From assembly GCA_913057245.1 (NCBI GenBank), contig CAJXNH010000030.1:1-42279 (forward strand): a stretch of 42,279 bases of DNA, read 5' to 3'. This document shows positions 1 through 9,158 of this stretch, in pieces. Each line of letters begins with the position of its first letter. Position 1 is the first letter of the stretch. The stretch comes from an uncultured Phaeodactylibacter sp. (GTDB lineage: Bacteria > Bacteroidota > Bacteroidia > Chitinophagales > Saprospiraceae). The notes under the pieces were generated by a model. The model was not told the origin of the DNA. It made no database searches and saw only the letters and a program-made list of their open reading frames with translations. A program made the translations under genes and the position numbers.

Positions 1-3000
1 ATCGAGAGTATTATTCCACCTCAGTGGACCGACAACCTGACCGACATTATCAACCAGATTAACGGCGGTACGGGCCAGACCATCACCTGGTACCTCGATG
101 CAGCCGGCACGAACGAAATCGATCCCGCCACCTATATCCCTACGGTGATTGCCTCCGGTGCCACACAGACCATCTACGCGACAGTCACAGATGGCAGTGG
201 GTGCGAGTCTGCTACGGTACCGGTAACGGTGACCTTTGAATTCACCCCCGATGCCAACCCCATACCGCCAATTACCGAGTGCGAAGTGCCAGGTGGTACA
301 ATTGACCTCACAGTATATGATAACCAAATCAGCCCGGGCAACACCATCAACTGGTATCAGGATGCCGGGGCAAACACACCGGTAGGGAACCCATCGGCTT
401 ATCCGGCCGTGAATGGCGGTAGCGTTTGGGCAACGGCCTCTGGCGGACTTTGCGAAAGCGATCCTGTACAAGTCACGTTCAACCTGACCCCGCAGCCGGT
501 CATCAATCCGATCACTCCGGTGACCGCTTGTGGAAGCTATACCCTGCCGCCCATCTCAGGCTCCAACCTGTCCGGAGGCGCGGCTTACTACAGCGCCCCC
601 AATGGTACGGGAGCTTCCTTCAGCCCCGGGCAGACGATTACTGCTTCCGGCACCTATTATGCCTACGATAGTGCTGCCCCGGGCTGCGAAGATGAAGTAT
701 CCTTTCTGGTGACGATCACACCCGCACCCGATATCTTCCCACCTGCTTCACCGGTCACGAGCTGTGGGCCCTACACCCTCCCTGCCATCACCGGGACGGG
801 GCTGAGTGGCAATCAGGCTTACTACACGGGCTTTAATGGGACCGGGCAACAGTTCGCGCCGGGCTCATTGGTCACCACCTCCGGCATTCTGTTCCTCTAC
901 GATGGCACACCCGGCTGTGACGATCAGGAGACCCTCGAAGTGATCATCGAAGAGCCACCGGTCGTCTTTCCGGTTTCGGATGTGCTGGCTTGCGATAGCT
1001 ATACGCTACCGCCCATTCAGGGGACCGGCATAGGTTCCAATGCTTTTTACTACACAGGCCCCAATGCCACCGGCAGTATCCTCACGCCCGGGCAGGCCGT
1101 AACCAGCAGTCAGCTGCTGTATGTGTATGCAGGCACACCCGGTTGTTTTGATGAAACCTCCTTCCTGGTGACGATTGTGCCCGGCATTGAGATTACGCCT
1201 CTGCCCGATCAGTCCGCTTGTGCTTCTTTTACCTTTCCGCCCATCAACGGAAGCAACCTGACCACCTCCGCTGCCTACTTTACCGGACCGAATGGTACCG
1301 GCACCAGTTATGCGCCCGGTGAGGTGGTGACTACAGGTGGGACGTTCTACATTTATGATGACAATACCATTTGCAGTGACGAAGTGTCCTTTGAGCTTAC
1401 GATTACGGATGAGCCGGTGCTGAGTTGCGGGGAAGACACGCCTGCCTCCGGGCTGGGCAATGCAGATGGGATTGGGAGCGTAGCCATCACGGGTGGTGCG
1501 GCGCCTTTCCAGGTGGAATGGAGTGGACCGGCCAGCGGTAACCTGAGCACTAGTAATCCGAACGTGCTCATCGACAACCTGCCGCAGGGCGCTTACAGCG
1601 TAACCGTAACGGATGATAGTGGCTGCTCAGCTACCTGTACCTTTACCATAACGGCACCGGATTGTGTGCTGAACTTTGATTTTGATGTACAGGGCGCGAC
1701 CTGCCCGAATGCATCTGACGGGGCGGCAGCTCTAACCGTGACGGGTGGCGATGGGAATTACACCTACAGCTGGAGCAGTACGACTATGGCAAGCTCCATC
1801 ACGGGCGTGTTGCCCGGAGCCTATACGGTCACGGTCACGGATGGGACTGGCTGTCAGGCAGAAGGAGAGGTGGTCGTTGATACCCTCAACCCCGCTCCGC
1901 AATTGTCGGTCATGCCTGCAATAGACACCATTTGCGAAAGCAGCTGTGCGGAAGTGGCCTTTAGCTTTGTGGGTACGCCCCCATTTAATTGGTCCTATGA
2001 GGTGAACTCCGGTACGGACACCCTGTCTTTCGCCCTGTTTAGCACAACTGCAGATACCACGGTGGTCCTTTGTCCGGCTGATTCCCTGACGGATATTCAG
2101 GACCTGGTCTGGCAGTTTGGCGCTATTGCTGACGCGGTTTGCACGGATACACTGACGCTACAGGACACTGTTGTGGTGCAGCCTTCAGTTAGAGATACGC
2201 TCATGGAGACCCTTTGTCCGGGAGGCACCTTAACGATAAATGGTACAATGTACGATGCCGGCCATCCAGTAGGGGCGGATACCCTTTCCGCTGCTGCGGT
2301 CTCGGGTTGTGATTCCATTGTGGTGGTGATGATCGATTTTTTCCCGGCGGATACCAACTTTATCGTCCAAACCCTTTGCACAGGCAGTAGCCTGACCGTG
2401 AACGGCAACGTCTACGACGAGGGGAACCCCAGCGGCTTCGAAGTGATTCCCAATGGCACCGTGAATGGCTGCGACAGCCTGATCAGCATAAGCCTGTCTT
2501 TCGAGGATGCCGTGGTGAACAATATTGTGGAAACCCTCTGTCCGGGGGAGAGCCTGACAGTCAATGGCACGCTTTACGATGCCACCAATCCATCTGGTTC
2601 AGACACTCTGCTGAATGGCGCGGTGAGTGGTTGTGACTCCATTATTAACGTAATGCTCGACTTCTTCCCGGCGGACACCAACTTTATCGTTCAAACGCTC
2701 TGCACGGGCAGCAGCCTTACGGTCAATGGCACTTTCTACAATGAGGGGAACCCAAGCGGCTTCGAGGTCTTCCCTAATGGCACGGTAAATGGCTGCGACA
2801 GCCTGATCAGCATCGACTTGTCTTTTGAAGACGCTGTGGTCAGTAATCTTTCAGAAGCCCTGTGCCCTGGCGAGAGCCTGATGGTCAACGGTACGCTTTA
2901 CGACGCAACCAACCTGAGTGGTTCAGATACGATTGTGAACGGCTCGGTAAATGGGTGTGACTCCATTATTAATGTATCCATTAGTTATTTGGTAGTAGAT

Positions 3001-6000
3001 ACGAACTTTGTGGTGGCAACCCTTTGCCCGGGAGACACGCTTTTATTAAATGGCAATACCTATGATACGGTCAACCCAACCGGTACAGAAACGCTGCCCG
3101 GTGGCGCTGTTAATGGGTGCGATTCTGTGATTATGATAGACTTGGCTTTCTTCCCGGCAGATACCAATTTCATCGTTCAGACCTTGTGCACCGGAGATAC
3201 GCTTACCGTCAACGGCACCGTCTACGACGAGGGGAACCCGAGCGGCTTCGAGGTGGTCCCGAATGCCACGGTGAATGGCTGTGACAGCCTGATCAGCGTC
3301 AATCTCACTTTCGAAAACGCTGTGGTGAACGATATCGTGGACATCCTTTGCCCGGGTGAGAGCTTGACGGTGAACGGCACGCTTTACGATGCCACCAATC
3401 CATCTGGTGCAGATACCCTGCTGAATGGCGCAGTGAGCGGTTGCGACTCCATTATTAACGTAATGCTCGACTTCTTCCCGGCAGACACCAATTTTATCGT
3501 CCAAACGCTTTGCACGGGCAGTAGCCTTACGGTCAACGGTACGGTCTACGATGAGGGGAACCCAAGCGGCTTCGAGGTAATCCCCAACGGCACGGTAAAT
3601 GGCTGCGATAGTCTGATTAGCATTGACCTGTCCTTCGAGGACGCTGTGGTGAATACCATCGCTGAAGCGTTATGCCCGGGCGAGAGCCTGATGGTCAACG
3701 GCACGCTCTACGACGCAACCAACCTGAGCGGTTCAGATACGATTGTGAACGGCTCGGTGAATGGGTGTGACTCCATCATTAATGTATCCGTCAGCTATAA
3801 CCTGATCGATACGAATTTCATAACAGCCACCCTCTGTTTTGGCGAAAGTCTGATCATCAACGGCACGGCATACGGCGCTGGTAATTTGAGTGGGGTAGAG
3901 GTACTTTCCGGTGCGGCTGCAAATGGCTGTGACAGCCTCATCAGCATCAGTGTGGAAGTGCTGGATCCGGCGGTGGCTGTTTTCGAGCCCACCCTTTGCC
4001 CGGGCGAGAGCCTTACCGTCAATGGCTTGGTTTACGACGAACTCAATTCAAGCGGGCAGGATACCCTCTTTGGCGCCGCTGTCAATGGCTGTGATTCCAT
4101 CCTTCAAATCAACCTGAGTTTTGATACGCTGGGGGCTAATATGCTTATGCAAACCCTTTGCCCTGGCGAAAGCCTGATGGTTAATGGCACTGTATATGAC
4201 GAAAATAACCCGAGTGGATCGGAACTGCTGCCGGGGGCGTCTGCAAACGGTTGTGATAGTGTGATTATTGTAGCGCTGACCTTCCTGCAGGCAGATACCA
4301 ATCAGATCGCATCTACCTTATGCCCGGACGAAAGCCTGACCATCAATGGGACCCTTTACGACGCTGCCAACCCAACCGGATTTGAAATCCTGCCGGGTGG
4401 AAGCGAAAACGGTTGCGACAGCCTGATTAGTGTTGATCTTACGTTTGAGGACCCTGTTGCAGCAACCCTATCACAAACCCTCTGCCCGGGTGCGTCTGTT
4501 ACCGTTGGCGGAACGGTCTATGATGCCGCCAATCCGGCAGGCACCGAAGTGCTGCCCGATGCAGCTGAGAATGGGTGTGACTCTACGGTCAATATCATGC
4601 TGAGCTTCTTCTCCACGGATACCACACAGTTGGTTCAAACGCTTTGTGCGGGGGAGAGCCTGATGGTCAACGGTACGGTTTATGACGCTGCCAATCCAAC
4701 AGGCCTCGAGGTCCTGCCCAATGCCACTGTCAATGGCTGTGACAGCCTGGTACTGGTTGACCTGAGCTTTGAAGAGGCCGCCGAAGGGACCTTGGCCCTA
4801 AGCCTGTGCGAAGGCGCAAGTGTGGAAGTGAATGGCACAGTTTATGACGAAGCCAATCCAAACGGCACAGAATTATTATCTGGCGCAGCCGCAAACGGTT
4901 GTGATAGTTTGGTGGTCATTGACCTGACTTTCCAGACAGCGGTCACTGCAGAACTGAGCGCACCGGGCAGTATTTGTCCGGGGGACTCCCTGGAGCTTAC
5001 CATCAATCTCACTGGTGCGGACAGTTTTGCCTTCAACCTGAATGATGATAACGGGCTGGTGGAAGCTTTCACCGGGGCAGGGAATACCGTTACGGTGACC
5101 GTTGCGCTTGCGACCACCATGACCTACTCACTGAACAACCTGTCCGGCACCGGCAACTTCTGTCCGCCAATTCTGCCCGAGCCCCTGACCATTGAAGTCG
5201 CTCAAATAGAGGCTGCTCTGGCTGCCACGTCCGATTACAATGGCTTTGAAGTGAGCTGTGCAGATGCTGCGGATGGTGAGGTGGAAGTGGCCGCAAACGG
5301 GGGCACGCCACCGTATGCTTATCAGTGGTCAAACGGCGCAGTAAGCCCCGCCCTGAATAACCTTGCCGCGGGCACCTACACTGTAACGATCAGCGATGCC
5401 GGAGGCTGTGCATCAGAAGCGAGCATTGATTTGGCTGCGCCCTCGGGCGTACTGCTGGAAGCTGCTGCTGTTGATGCCAACTGCCTGCAGGAAAACAGCG
5501 GGCAAATTATCATCGATACGATTCTGGGCGGGCTTGCCCCTTACCAATATCAGTTAAATGATGCTACACCGGTTAGCATAGGCACGTTGCCGGTACTACA
5601 AAGCAATCTTGCTGCCGGTACCTACGAATTGCTGCTCACGGATGCCAATGGGTGCCAGGTAAACCAGTTGCTGCTGATTAGCCCGGCAGAGCCCCTGTTC
5701 CTGGAATTGGGCGAAGATGAAGCAATACGCCTGGGCGAGAGTGTGCAATTGTCGATTGACGGGCGGAATTTCGATATCGCGGACTTCACCTGGCAACCGG
5801 ATACCCTCAGCAGCCTTGAGCCGGTGGTCACGCCGGAGGAAACCACGACTTACCGGCTGACGGCACAGGACGCGGCCGGCTGTACCGCTACGGATTTCAT
5901 AACGGTGATTGTGGAAAAAACACGGAATGTGTACGCTCCTAATGTATTTAGCCCTAATGGTGACGGGCGCAATGATTACTTCACGCTTTTCGCCGGGCCG

Positions 6001-6216
6001 GATGTCATCGCGCTGAACAGTTTCCAAATCTATGACCGCTGGGGCGAGCAGGTTTTTGAAGGGGGTACACAGGCGCTGAACAACGAGTTGTTTGGCTGGG
6101 ATGGCAGTCATCGGGGCGAACCGATGGACTCCGGGGTCTTCGTGTTTTATGCCGAAGTGGAGTTCATCGATGGGCATGTGGAACTGATAAAGGGCGACTT
6201 TGTACTAATGCGATAG
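1..6216 (+). CDS. Giant repeat-rich surface protein with C-terminal gliding-motility (CHU_C, T9SS type B) domain, 5' partial
   Basis: The frame is open to base 1, so the true start lies outside the window; 2071 residues are visible. Visible order: Ig-like segments; four ~76-residue Cys-containing repeats (codons ~166-471); SprB-like domains (~472-650) with the GxYxVTVTDxxGC pattern; a linker; seventeen 54-residue repeats (codons 736-1653); further SprB-like domains; and from codon ~1976 a CHU_C domain with the hallmark NVFSPNGDGRNDYF and a YDRWGEQVF motif. This C-terminus is known to direct type IX secretion (type B sorting) and cell-surface attachment in Bacteroidota. The protein is thus likely an extracellular adhesin or gliding-related filament; that role is inferred. 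No enzymatic domain is visible. It ends before a hairpin at 6225-6253. Confidence is high for class, low for precise function. Confidence 0.9.
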   Translation: MESIIPPQWTDNLTDIINQINGGTGQTITWYLDAAGTNEIDPATYIPTVIASGATQTIYATVTDGSGCESATVPVTVTFEFTPDANPIPPITECEVPGGTIDLTVYDNQISPGNTINWYQDAGANTPVGNPSAYPAVNGGSVWATASGGLCESDPVQVTFNLTPQPVINPITPVTACGSYTLPPISGSNLSGGAAYYSAPNGTGASFSPGQTITASGTYYAYDSAAPGCEDEVSFLVTITPAPDIFPPASPVTSCGPYTLPAITGTGLSGNQAYYTGFNGTGQQFAPGSLVTTSGILFLYDGTPGCDDQETLEVIIEEPPVVFPVSDVLACDSYTLPPIQGTGIGSNAFYYTGPNATGSILTPGQAVTSSQLLYVYAGTPGCFDETSFLVTIVPGIEITPLPDQSACASFTFPPINGSNLTTSAAYFTGPNGTGTSYAPGEVVTTGGTFYIYDDNTICSDEVSFELTITDEPVLSCGEDTPASGLGNADGIGSVAITGGAAPFQVEWSGPASGNLSTSNPNVLIDNLPQGAYSVTVTDDSGCSATCTFTITAPDCVLNFDFDVQGATCPNASDGAAALTVTGGDGNYTYSWSSTTMASSITGVLPGAYTVTVTDGTGCQAEGEVVVDTLNPAPQLSVMPAIDTICESSCAEVAFSFVGTPPFNWSYEVNSGTDTLSFALFSTTADTTVVLCPADSLTDIQDLVWQFGAIADAVCTDTLTLQDTVVVQPSVRDTLMETLCPGGTLTINGTMYDAGHPVGADTLSAAAVSGCDSIVVVMIDFFPADTNFIVQTLCTGSSLTVNGNVYDEGNPSGFEVIPNGTVNGCDSLISISLSFEDAVVNNIVETLCPGESLTVNGTLYDATNPSGSDTLLNGAVSGCDSIINVMLDFFPADTNFIVQTLCTGSSLTVNGTFYNEGNPSGFEVFPNGTVNGCDSLISIDLSFEDAVVSNLSEALCPGESLMVNGTLYDATNLSGSDTIVNGSVNGCDSIINVSISYLVVDTNFVVATLCPGDTLLLNGNTYDTVNPTGTETLPGGAVNGCDSVIMIDLAFFPADTNFIVQTLCTGDTLTVNGTVYDEGNPSGFEVVPNATVNGCDSLISVNLTFENAVVNDIVDILCPGESLTVNGTLYDATNPSGADTLLNGAVSGCDSIINVMLDFFPADTNFIVQTLCTGSSLTVNGTVYDEGNPSGFEVIPNGTVNGCDSLISIDLSFEDAVVNTIAEALCPGESLMVNGTLYDATNLSGSDTIVNGSVNGCDSIINVSVSYNLIDTNFITATLCFGESLIINGTAYGAGNLSGVEVLSGAAANGCDSLISISVEVLDPAVAVFEPTLCPGESLTVNGLVYDELNSSGQDTLFGAAVNGCDSILQINLSFDTLGANMLMQTLCPGESLMVNGTVYDENNPSGSELLPGASANGCDSVIIVALTFLQADTNQIASTLCPDESLTINGTLYDAANPTGFEILPGGSENGCDSLISVDLTFEDPVAATLSQTLCPGASVTVGGTVYDAANPAGTEVLPDAAENGCDSTVNIMLSFFSTDTTQLVQTLCAGESLMVNGTVYDAANPTGLEVLPNATVNGCDSLVLVDLSFEEAAEGTLALSLCEGASVEVNGTVYDEANPNGTELLSGAAANGCDSLVVIDLTFQTAVTAELSAPGSICPGDSLELTINLTGADSFAFNLNDDNGLVEAFTGAGNTVTVTVALATTMTYSLNNLSGTGNFCPPILPEPLTIEVAQIEAALAATSDYNGFEVSCADAADGEVEVAANGGTPPYAYQWSNGAVSPALNNLAAGTYTVTISDAGGCASEASIDLAAPSGVLLEAAAVDANCLQENSGQIIIDTILGGLAPYQYQLNDATPVSIGTLPVLQSNLAAGTYELLLTDANGCQVNQLLLISPAEPLFLELGEDEAIRLGESVQLSIDGRNFDIADFTWQPDTLSSLEPVVTPEETTTYRLTAQDAAGCTATDFITVIVEKTRNVYAPNVFSPNGDGRNDYFTLFAGPDVIALNSFQIYDRWGEQVFEGGTQALNNELFGWDGSHRGEPMDSGVFVFYAEVEFIDGHVELIKGDFVLMR
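496..1413 (+). repeat. Four tandem ~76-residue repeats within the giant surface protein
   Basis: Four consecutive units share the pattern C-x-S/P-Y/F-T-L/F-P-x-I, then AYY/AYF, NGTG or NATG, PG, TTSG and a C-terminal C-x-DE/DQ stretch ending in a beta-strand such as FLVTI. Each unit keeps two cysteines, suggesting one disulphide per domain. Units are diverged at DNA level, unlike the 162-bp array further on, so they are older duplications. They look like Ig-like beta-sandwich modules of Bacteroidota surface proteins. Confidence 0.75.
2206..4959 (+). repeat. Tandem array of 17 units of exactly 162 bp (54 aa)
   Basis: Reading from codon 736, the pattern T-L-C-P-G-E-S-L-x-V-N-G-T-x-Y-D followed by NP-S/T-G and N/S-G-C-D-S recurs every 54 residues seventeen times with no length change (17 x 162 = 2754 bases). 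Each unit has two conserved cysteines, in LCPG and GCDS. Units 1-5 and 6-10 form a higher-order repeat of 810 bp: unit 3 (from 2530) and unit 8 (from 3340) are nearly identical in DNA, as are units 5 and 10. Units 11-17 are more diverged. Confidence 0.95.
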
Positions 6217-6224
6217 GGAAAACG

Positions 6225-6253
6225 CTGCCCGCCCTGCTAAACAGGGCAGGCAG
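6225..6253 (+). terminator. Hairpin after the giant surface protein gene
   Basis: Twelve-base arms at 6225-6236 and 6242-6253 (one mismatch) enclose a five-base loop, nine bases after the TAG stop. There is no strong T-run behind it, so it is a weak intrinsic terminator or an mRNA 3'-end stabiliser. Confidence 0.5.
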
Positions 6254-6392
6254 CTGTAAATAGATTACTCCTTACACAAAAACTTATTTTGGTAAAGTTT
6301 GAGTGTAAAAGTGTGCATTTGGGAGCAATTACCCTATCGTGTTTCAGTGAATGTACTGTATTGCTCAGGGAAGGGAGATTACTTGAGCTTAA

Positions 6393-6581
6393 TTAATGCT
6401 GTACTGCGATCTTCTGAGTGAAAGTGCCCTTTTTTGTGCTAACGCTGAGCAGGTAGATACCTTCCGGCAAATGGATAGTGGATATATGTCCTTGATCCAT
6501 ACTTGATTGTGAGGTTGTTAATGGCCCCTGGCCATTAAATAGAAGGCATTGTAACGGGCCTGGAGCGCCTACCCCCAAACC
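6393..6581 (-). pseudogene. Orphan T9SS type A C-terminal sorting-domain fragment
   Basis: About 62 codons are open on the minus strand, bounded upstream by an in-frame TAA at 6582-6584. The peptide has the form LLFNGQG ... LPEGIYLLSV ... FTQKIAVQH, which matches the tail of a type A (Por secretion) sorting domain: a strand with NGQG, the LPxGxYLxxV strand, and a final KxxV strand. No signal peptide or cargo domain precedes it, and the only in-frame start is a TTG at 6578. I infer the decayed 3' end of a lost T9SS cargo gene. A standalone small protein is unlikely because a sorting tail without a signal peptide has no known role. Confidence 0.55.
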
Positions 6582-6603
6582 TTATCAAAAGTCAGGATTC
6601 AAA

Positions 6604-6645
6604 AATAAAAAAGATGCCTGCTCCACGATTGGGAGCAGGCATCTT
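6604..6645 (-). terminator. Intrinsic terminator for the minus-strand beta-helix/DUF1349 gene
   Basis: Perfect 14-base arms at 6611-6624 and 6632-6645 with a seven-base loop. Read on the minus strand it is followed by a T-rich run (plus strand 6601-6612 is almost all A). It lies 32 bases past the stop at 6678. Confidence 0.85.
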
Positions 6646-6677
6646 TATGTTTCTGAACAAGTTCTTTTAGCAGTTGA

Positions 6678-7712
6678 TTACTGCTTCAGTACCTTAAGCA
6701 CTTCGCGGTAGCCATCTTCAGTCTGCACTTCCAGCAGGTAAAGTCCACCAGGGAGTGTATTGGCATCCCACTGCAGCTGCCAGGTGCCTGGCTCGAGTTT
6801 ACGCTGACCAATAGCCTGGCTAAGCTCATTGCGCAGGATAGCAATACCTGCCATCTGAGTCGCTTGCTCGAACTGTACTGTGAACTGGCTTTGTACTGGC
6901 GTGGGCCATACGGTAGCCCGCTGATGGATAGCCGGAGCTTCAGCTGTTGGTACATCAGGTACGGAGAAGTACTGCCCGGAGCCAGATATCTCTACATGGC
7001 TAAATGCTGCCATAGCGGGGTTGCCATTCTGGCTGGTTGCAAATAAGCCTATCTGCGCGCATTCGCCCAGTTCCAGGTATACCTGATGGAACAGTGACCA
7101 GAAATTGCCATCGCTGCTGTGGTAGGCGCGGATGTAATTACCAATCCGCTCAACCCGTAGCCAACGGTCATGAGGGGTGAAGAACGGGGTGTAGGTCAGT
7201 TGGTCCCCTTCGTTATAACGGGTACCATGGTAGATCACATCCACATCTCTTGAGGCGATGATAAATGCTTTCGGGCTTGACTCCGAAGGGAAATTCGCTG
7301 GACCTCCATTGTTCCCGCCTCCTTCTCCATCACGGATCATAATACCCGCAGCGCCATTGCTGATGCCATCAATACGGGCAGTAAGCATACCATCGCCGCA
7401 CAAGGTTTGGTTAAGGTAAGCTAAATTATCAGTGGTTGCCCGGTGCCCCTGTCGCGAAGAGGTAGTGATGGTAATGTCACAGCCCAGCGAAAAGTTATCG
7501 TTTTCACCTTCGTCTCCGATGGAAGACTTTGTCCACAACTCATCGATTGGGTTGGGGCCTATGGAGAAAGGATAATCGGAAAGAATGTCTCCATCGTTAT
7601 AGAAGTAGCCATCATTCACATGGTCACCGAACATTGGTCCGGGCCCTTCTTCAAGAGAGATTGGAATGTTATCTATAGATAAATCAATCGTTCCTTCATT
7701 TGACAGCTCACC
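6678..7712 (-). pseudogene. C-terminal fragment of a surface protein: DUF1349/concanavalin-like domain plus T9SS type A sorting tail
   Basis: The open frame runs from a TAG at 7713-7715 to 6678; the first ATG in it (7634) would give 318 residues. The first part (GELSNEGTIDL..., FYNDGDI) continues the beta-helix repeat style of the fragment upstream. The middle, residues ~35-215 from the ATG, has GDGMLTARID, AGIMIRDGE, DRWLRVERIGN and AYHSSDGNFW, the pattern of DUF1349 or concanavalin-like carbohydrate-binding domains. The last ~75 residues form a T9SS type A sorting domain (WPTPVQSQFTV ... LPGGLYLLEV ... VLKVLKQ). It has no signal peptide of its own. It shares frame with the fragment at 7719-8582 and is separated from it only by TAA and TAG, so it is most simply the 3' end of one interrupted gene. 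Confidence 0.65.
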
Positions 7713-7718
7713 CTAATT

Positions 7719-8582
7719 TTAAATTGGGAACGGACCGTCAATATTGATTTCCGCACAATCTTTATTCTCGATTATTCCATTGTTGACAGTCACAAGAGAA
7801 CCGTAGACAAGATAGTATTCCATTTGCTGTGGCTCTGGTTCTTCCGGAGAACCGAGGTTAAAGGAAAAGTCAATATCTACCAGGTTGTAATTTACAAACC
7901 GGCCATAATCTTCAGCATAGATGGCGCCATACAACTCGATTTCAGCGTCTGCCGCAACTTCAGGGTCTGGCGCTTCAGTTGGGTCAGGACCTTCCTCTAG
8001 TTCAGGAGCAGGCTCAATTGAACGATCACGAGGCGCTGGAATCAAGTTTATTTCCCCATAGTTCTCAAGTGTACCATCTGACTCCATGTAAATCATGTCT
8101 TCGGATACGAAGGCAATATTGATTTCTCCGTTCTCGGTATTGGTGAAAATACCATCGTCAACCTCTATGCCTTCATTATCAATATAGCTGATATTAATTG
8201 TACCGCTATTAATGAATTCGGTGTCATCATCACCCTGATCGATCGCATCTGAATCAACATGCATGATTTCCAAGAGGCCCCGGTTGCGGAAAATCGCATC
8301 ATTATCTATGTCGATGCCCTCCTCATCTATGTCTGAAATGTAAAGATTGCCACGATTGACAAAGAGTGCATCGTCTTCCATGTCAATGCCATCTCCTTCC
8401 ATATCAACGTGATGAATAGATAATTCTCCGCGGTTTAAAACACGGGTGTCGTTATTCATTTCTATTCCATTTCCGGTATAGTCTTCTTCACCGGTATGAT
8501 GAATCTCCAGGGACCCCCAAATAACAAGGGTCGAGTAGTCATTCATATCAATGCCTTCTTCGTAAGAGTAAGCAACCGTTAC
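7719..8582 (-). pseudogene. Middle fragment of the same surface protein: acidic beta-helix repeats
   Basis: The frame is entered after a poly-G tract at 8582-8588 and ends at TAA 7719. The first ATG is at 8546 (275 residues). About seven repeats of ~24 residues follow the pattern xDxxFxNRGxLxIxxIDxEGIDID, typical of a right-handed parallel beta-helix, with Asn ladders and strongly acidic turns (GIDMEDD, GIDIDND, GIEVDD). A Pro/Glu-rich linker (PELEEGPDPTEAPDPE) follows. There is no signal peptide in this frame; it lies in the other frame at 8853. Acidic turns could bind calcium (inference). Together with its neighbours it forms one T9SS adhesin broken in frame. Confidence 0.65.
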
Positions 8583-8855
8583 CCCCCCTCGCTTCGGATG
8601 AATAGAGTGGCGTCATCATCAAGTTGAATGGACATAGATTCCGCGCCAGGTTCTGTAACCTGTACATAGGCATCACCTCCAATTAGAACGTTGTCGTATT
8701 CATCAGGAACCTGATCATATTCCCAGTTGTCCGGGTCTTCCCAGCGCCAGCCGTCTCCGTCACCGGTCCAGGTGGCTAGCCCCATTGGCTAGGGCGGTAA
8801 GGCTGCTACCTGCAAAAAATGCAAGCAGTAGCATAGTGTACATATTCGTCTTCAT
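8579..8855 (-). pseudogene. N-terminal fragment of the same surface protein: signal peptide and WxxxDNW domain
   Basis: ATG at 8855-8853 opens a classic signal peptide (MKTNMYTMLLLAFFAG, then SSLTALAN). That frame runs into a stop soon after a four-G tract (plus 8780-8783). Removing one G joins it to the frame encoding ATWTGDGDGWRWEDPDNW, a motif common at the start of Bacteroidota surface proteins with NW...VP...D.V.I. This second frame ends with TAA immediately after a seven-G tract (plus 8582-8588); one extra G would continue into VTVAYSYEEGID of the beta-helix part. Both breaks sit at G homopolymers, so slippage, sequencing error and decay are all possible. Confidence 0.6.
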
Positions 8856-9158
8856 CAGAATTATAGATTTGAATAGGTTATAAAATGCATATTCGGTAAC
8901 CACTCTTACGATGTAAGCGTGGAAAAGTTACAATTTTGATTTTCAGTTCTTGGACGTGGAGGAAAGTATTTTTTATGGAGATATTGCAAATATATACTTT
9001 TTCCTTAAATAAGAAGCCCGTTTTTAAATAAATCATGATATGGTTAGCCATTGCAAATGGGGACTAAATATATGCTGGGAATCACATTAAGCTTTAATTT
9101 TCCTAATTTCACGCAGAACAATTTTCAATCGCTTTCACTTTCTGAAAAATTCATAAAC
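8856..9158. other. Intergenic region between divergent genes (303 bp)
   Basis: AT-rich spacer between the interrupted adhesin (minus) and the enoyl-CoA hydratase (plus). It should hold promoters for both. A near-consensus Bacteroidota -7 box on the plus strand, TAATTTTC at 9095-9102, precedes the hydratase start; I see no convincing -33 partner. An exact TAGATTTG occurs at 8864-8871 on the plus strand but is far from the gene. No RNA gene or conserved ORF is apparent. Confidence 0.4.

Noticed and set aside
3046..3504. 152-codon minus-strand ORF inside the repeat array
   Set aside because: It is the antisense of the 54-residue repeat array and repeats with it; no family resemblance.
5596..6177. 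193-codon minus-strand ORF opposite the CHU_C domain
   Set aside because: Mirror of a confident coding region on the plus strand with no signal, motif or start context.
9051..9158. N-terminal extension of the enoyl-CoA hydratase from a TTG
   Set aside because: The added 36 residues lack family similarity, and ATG 9159 gives the standard length.
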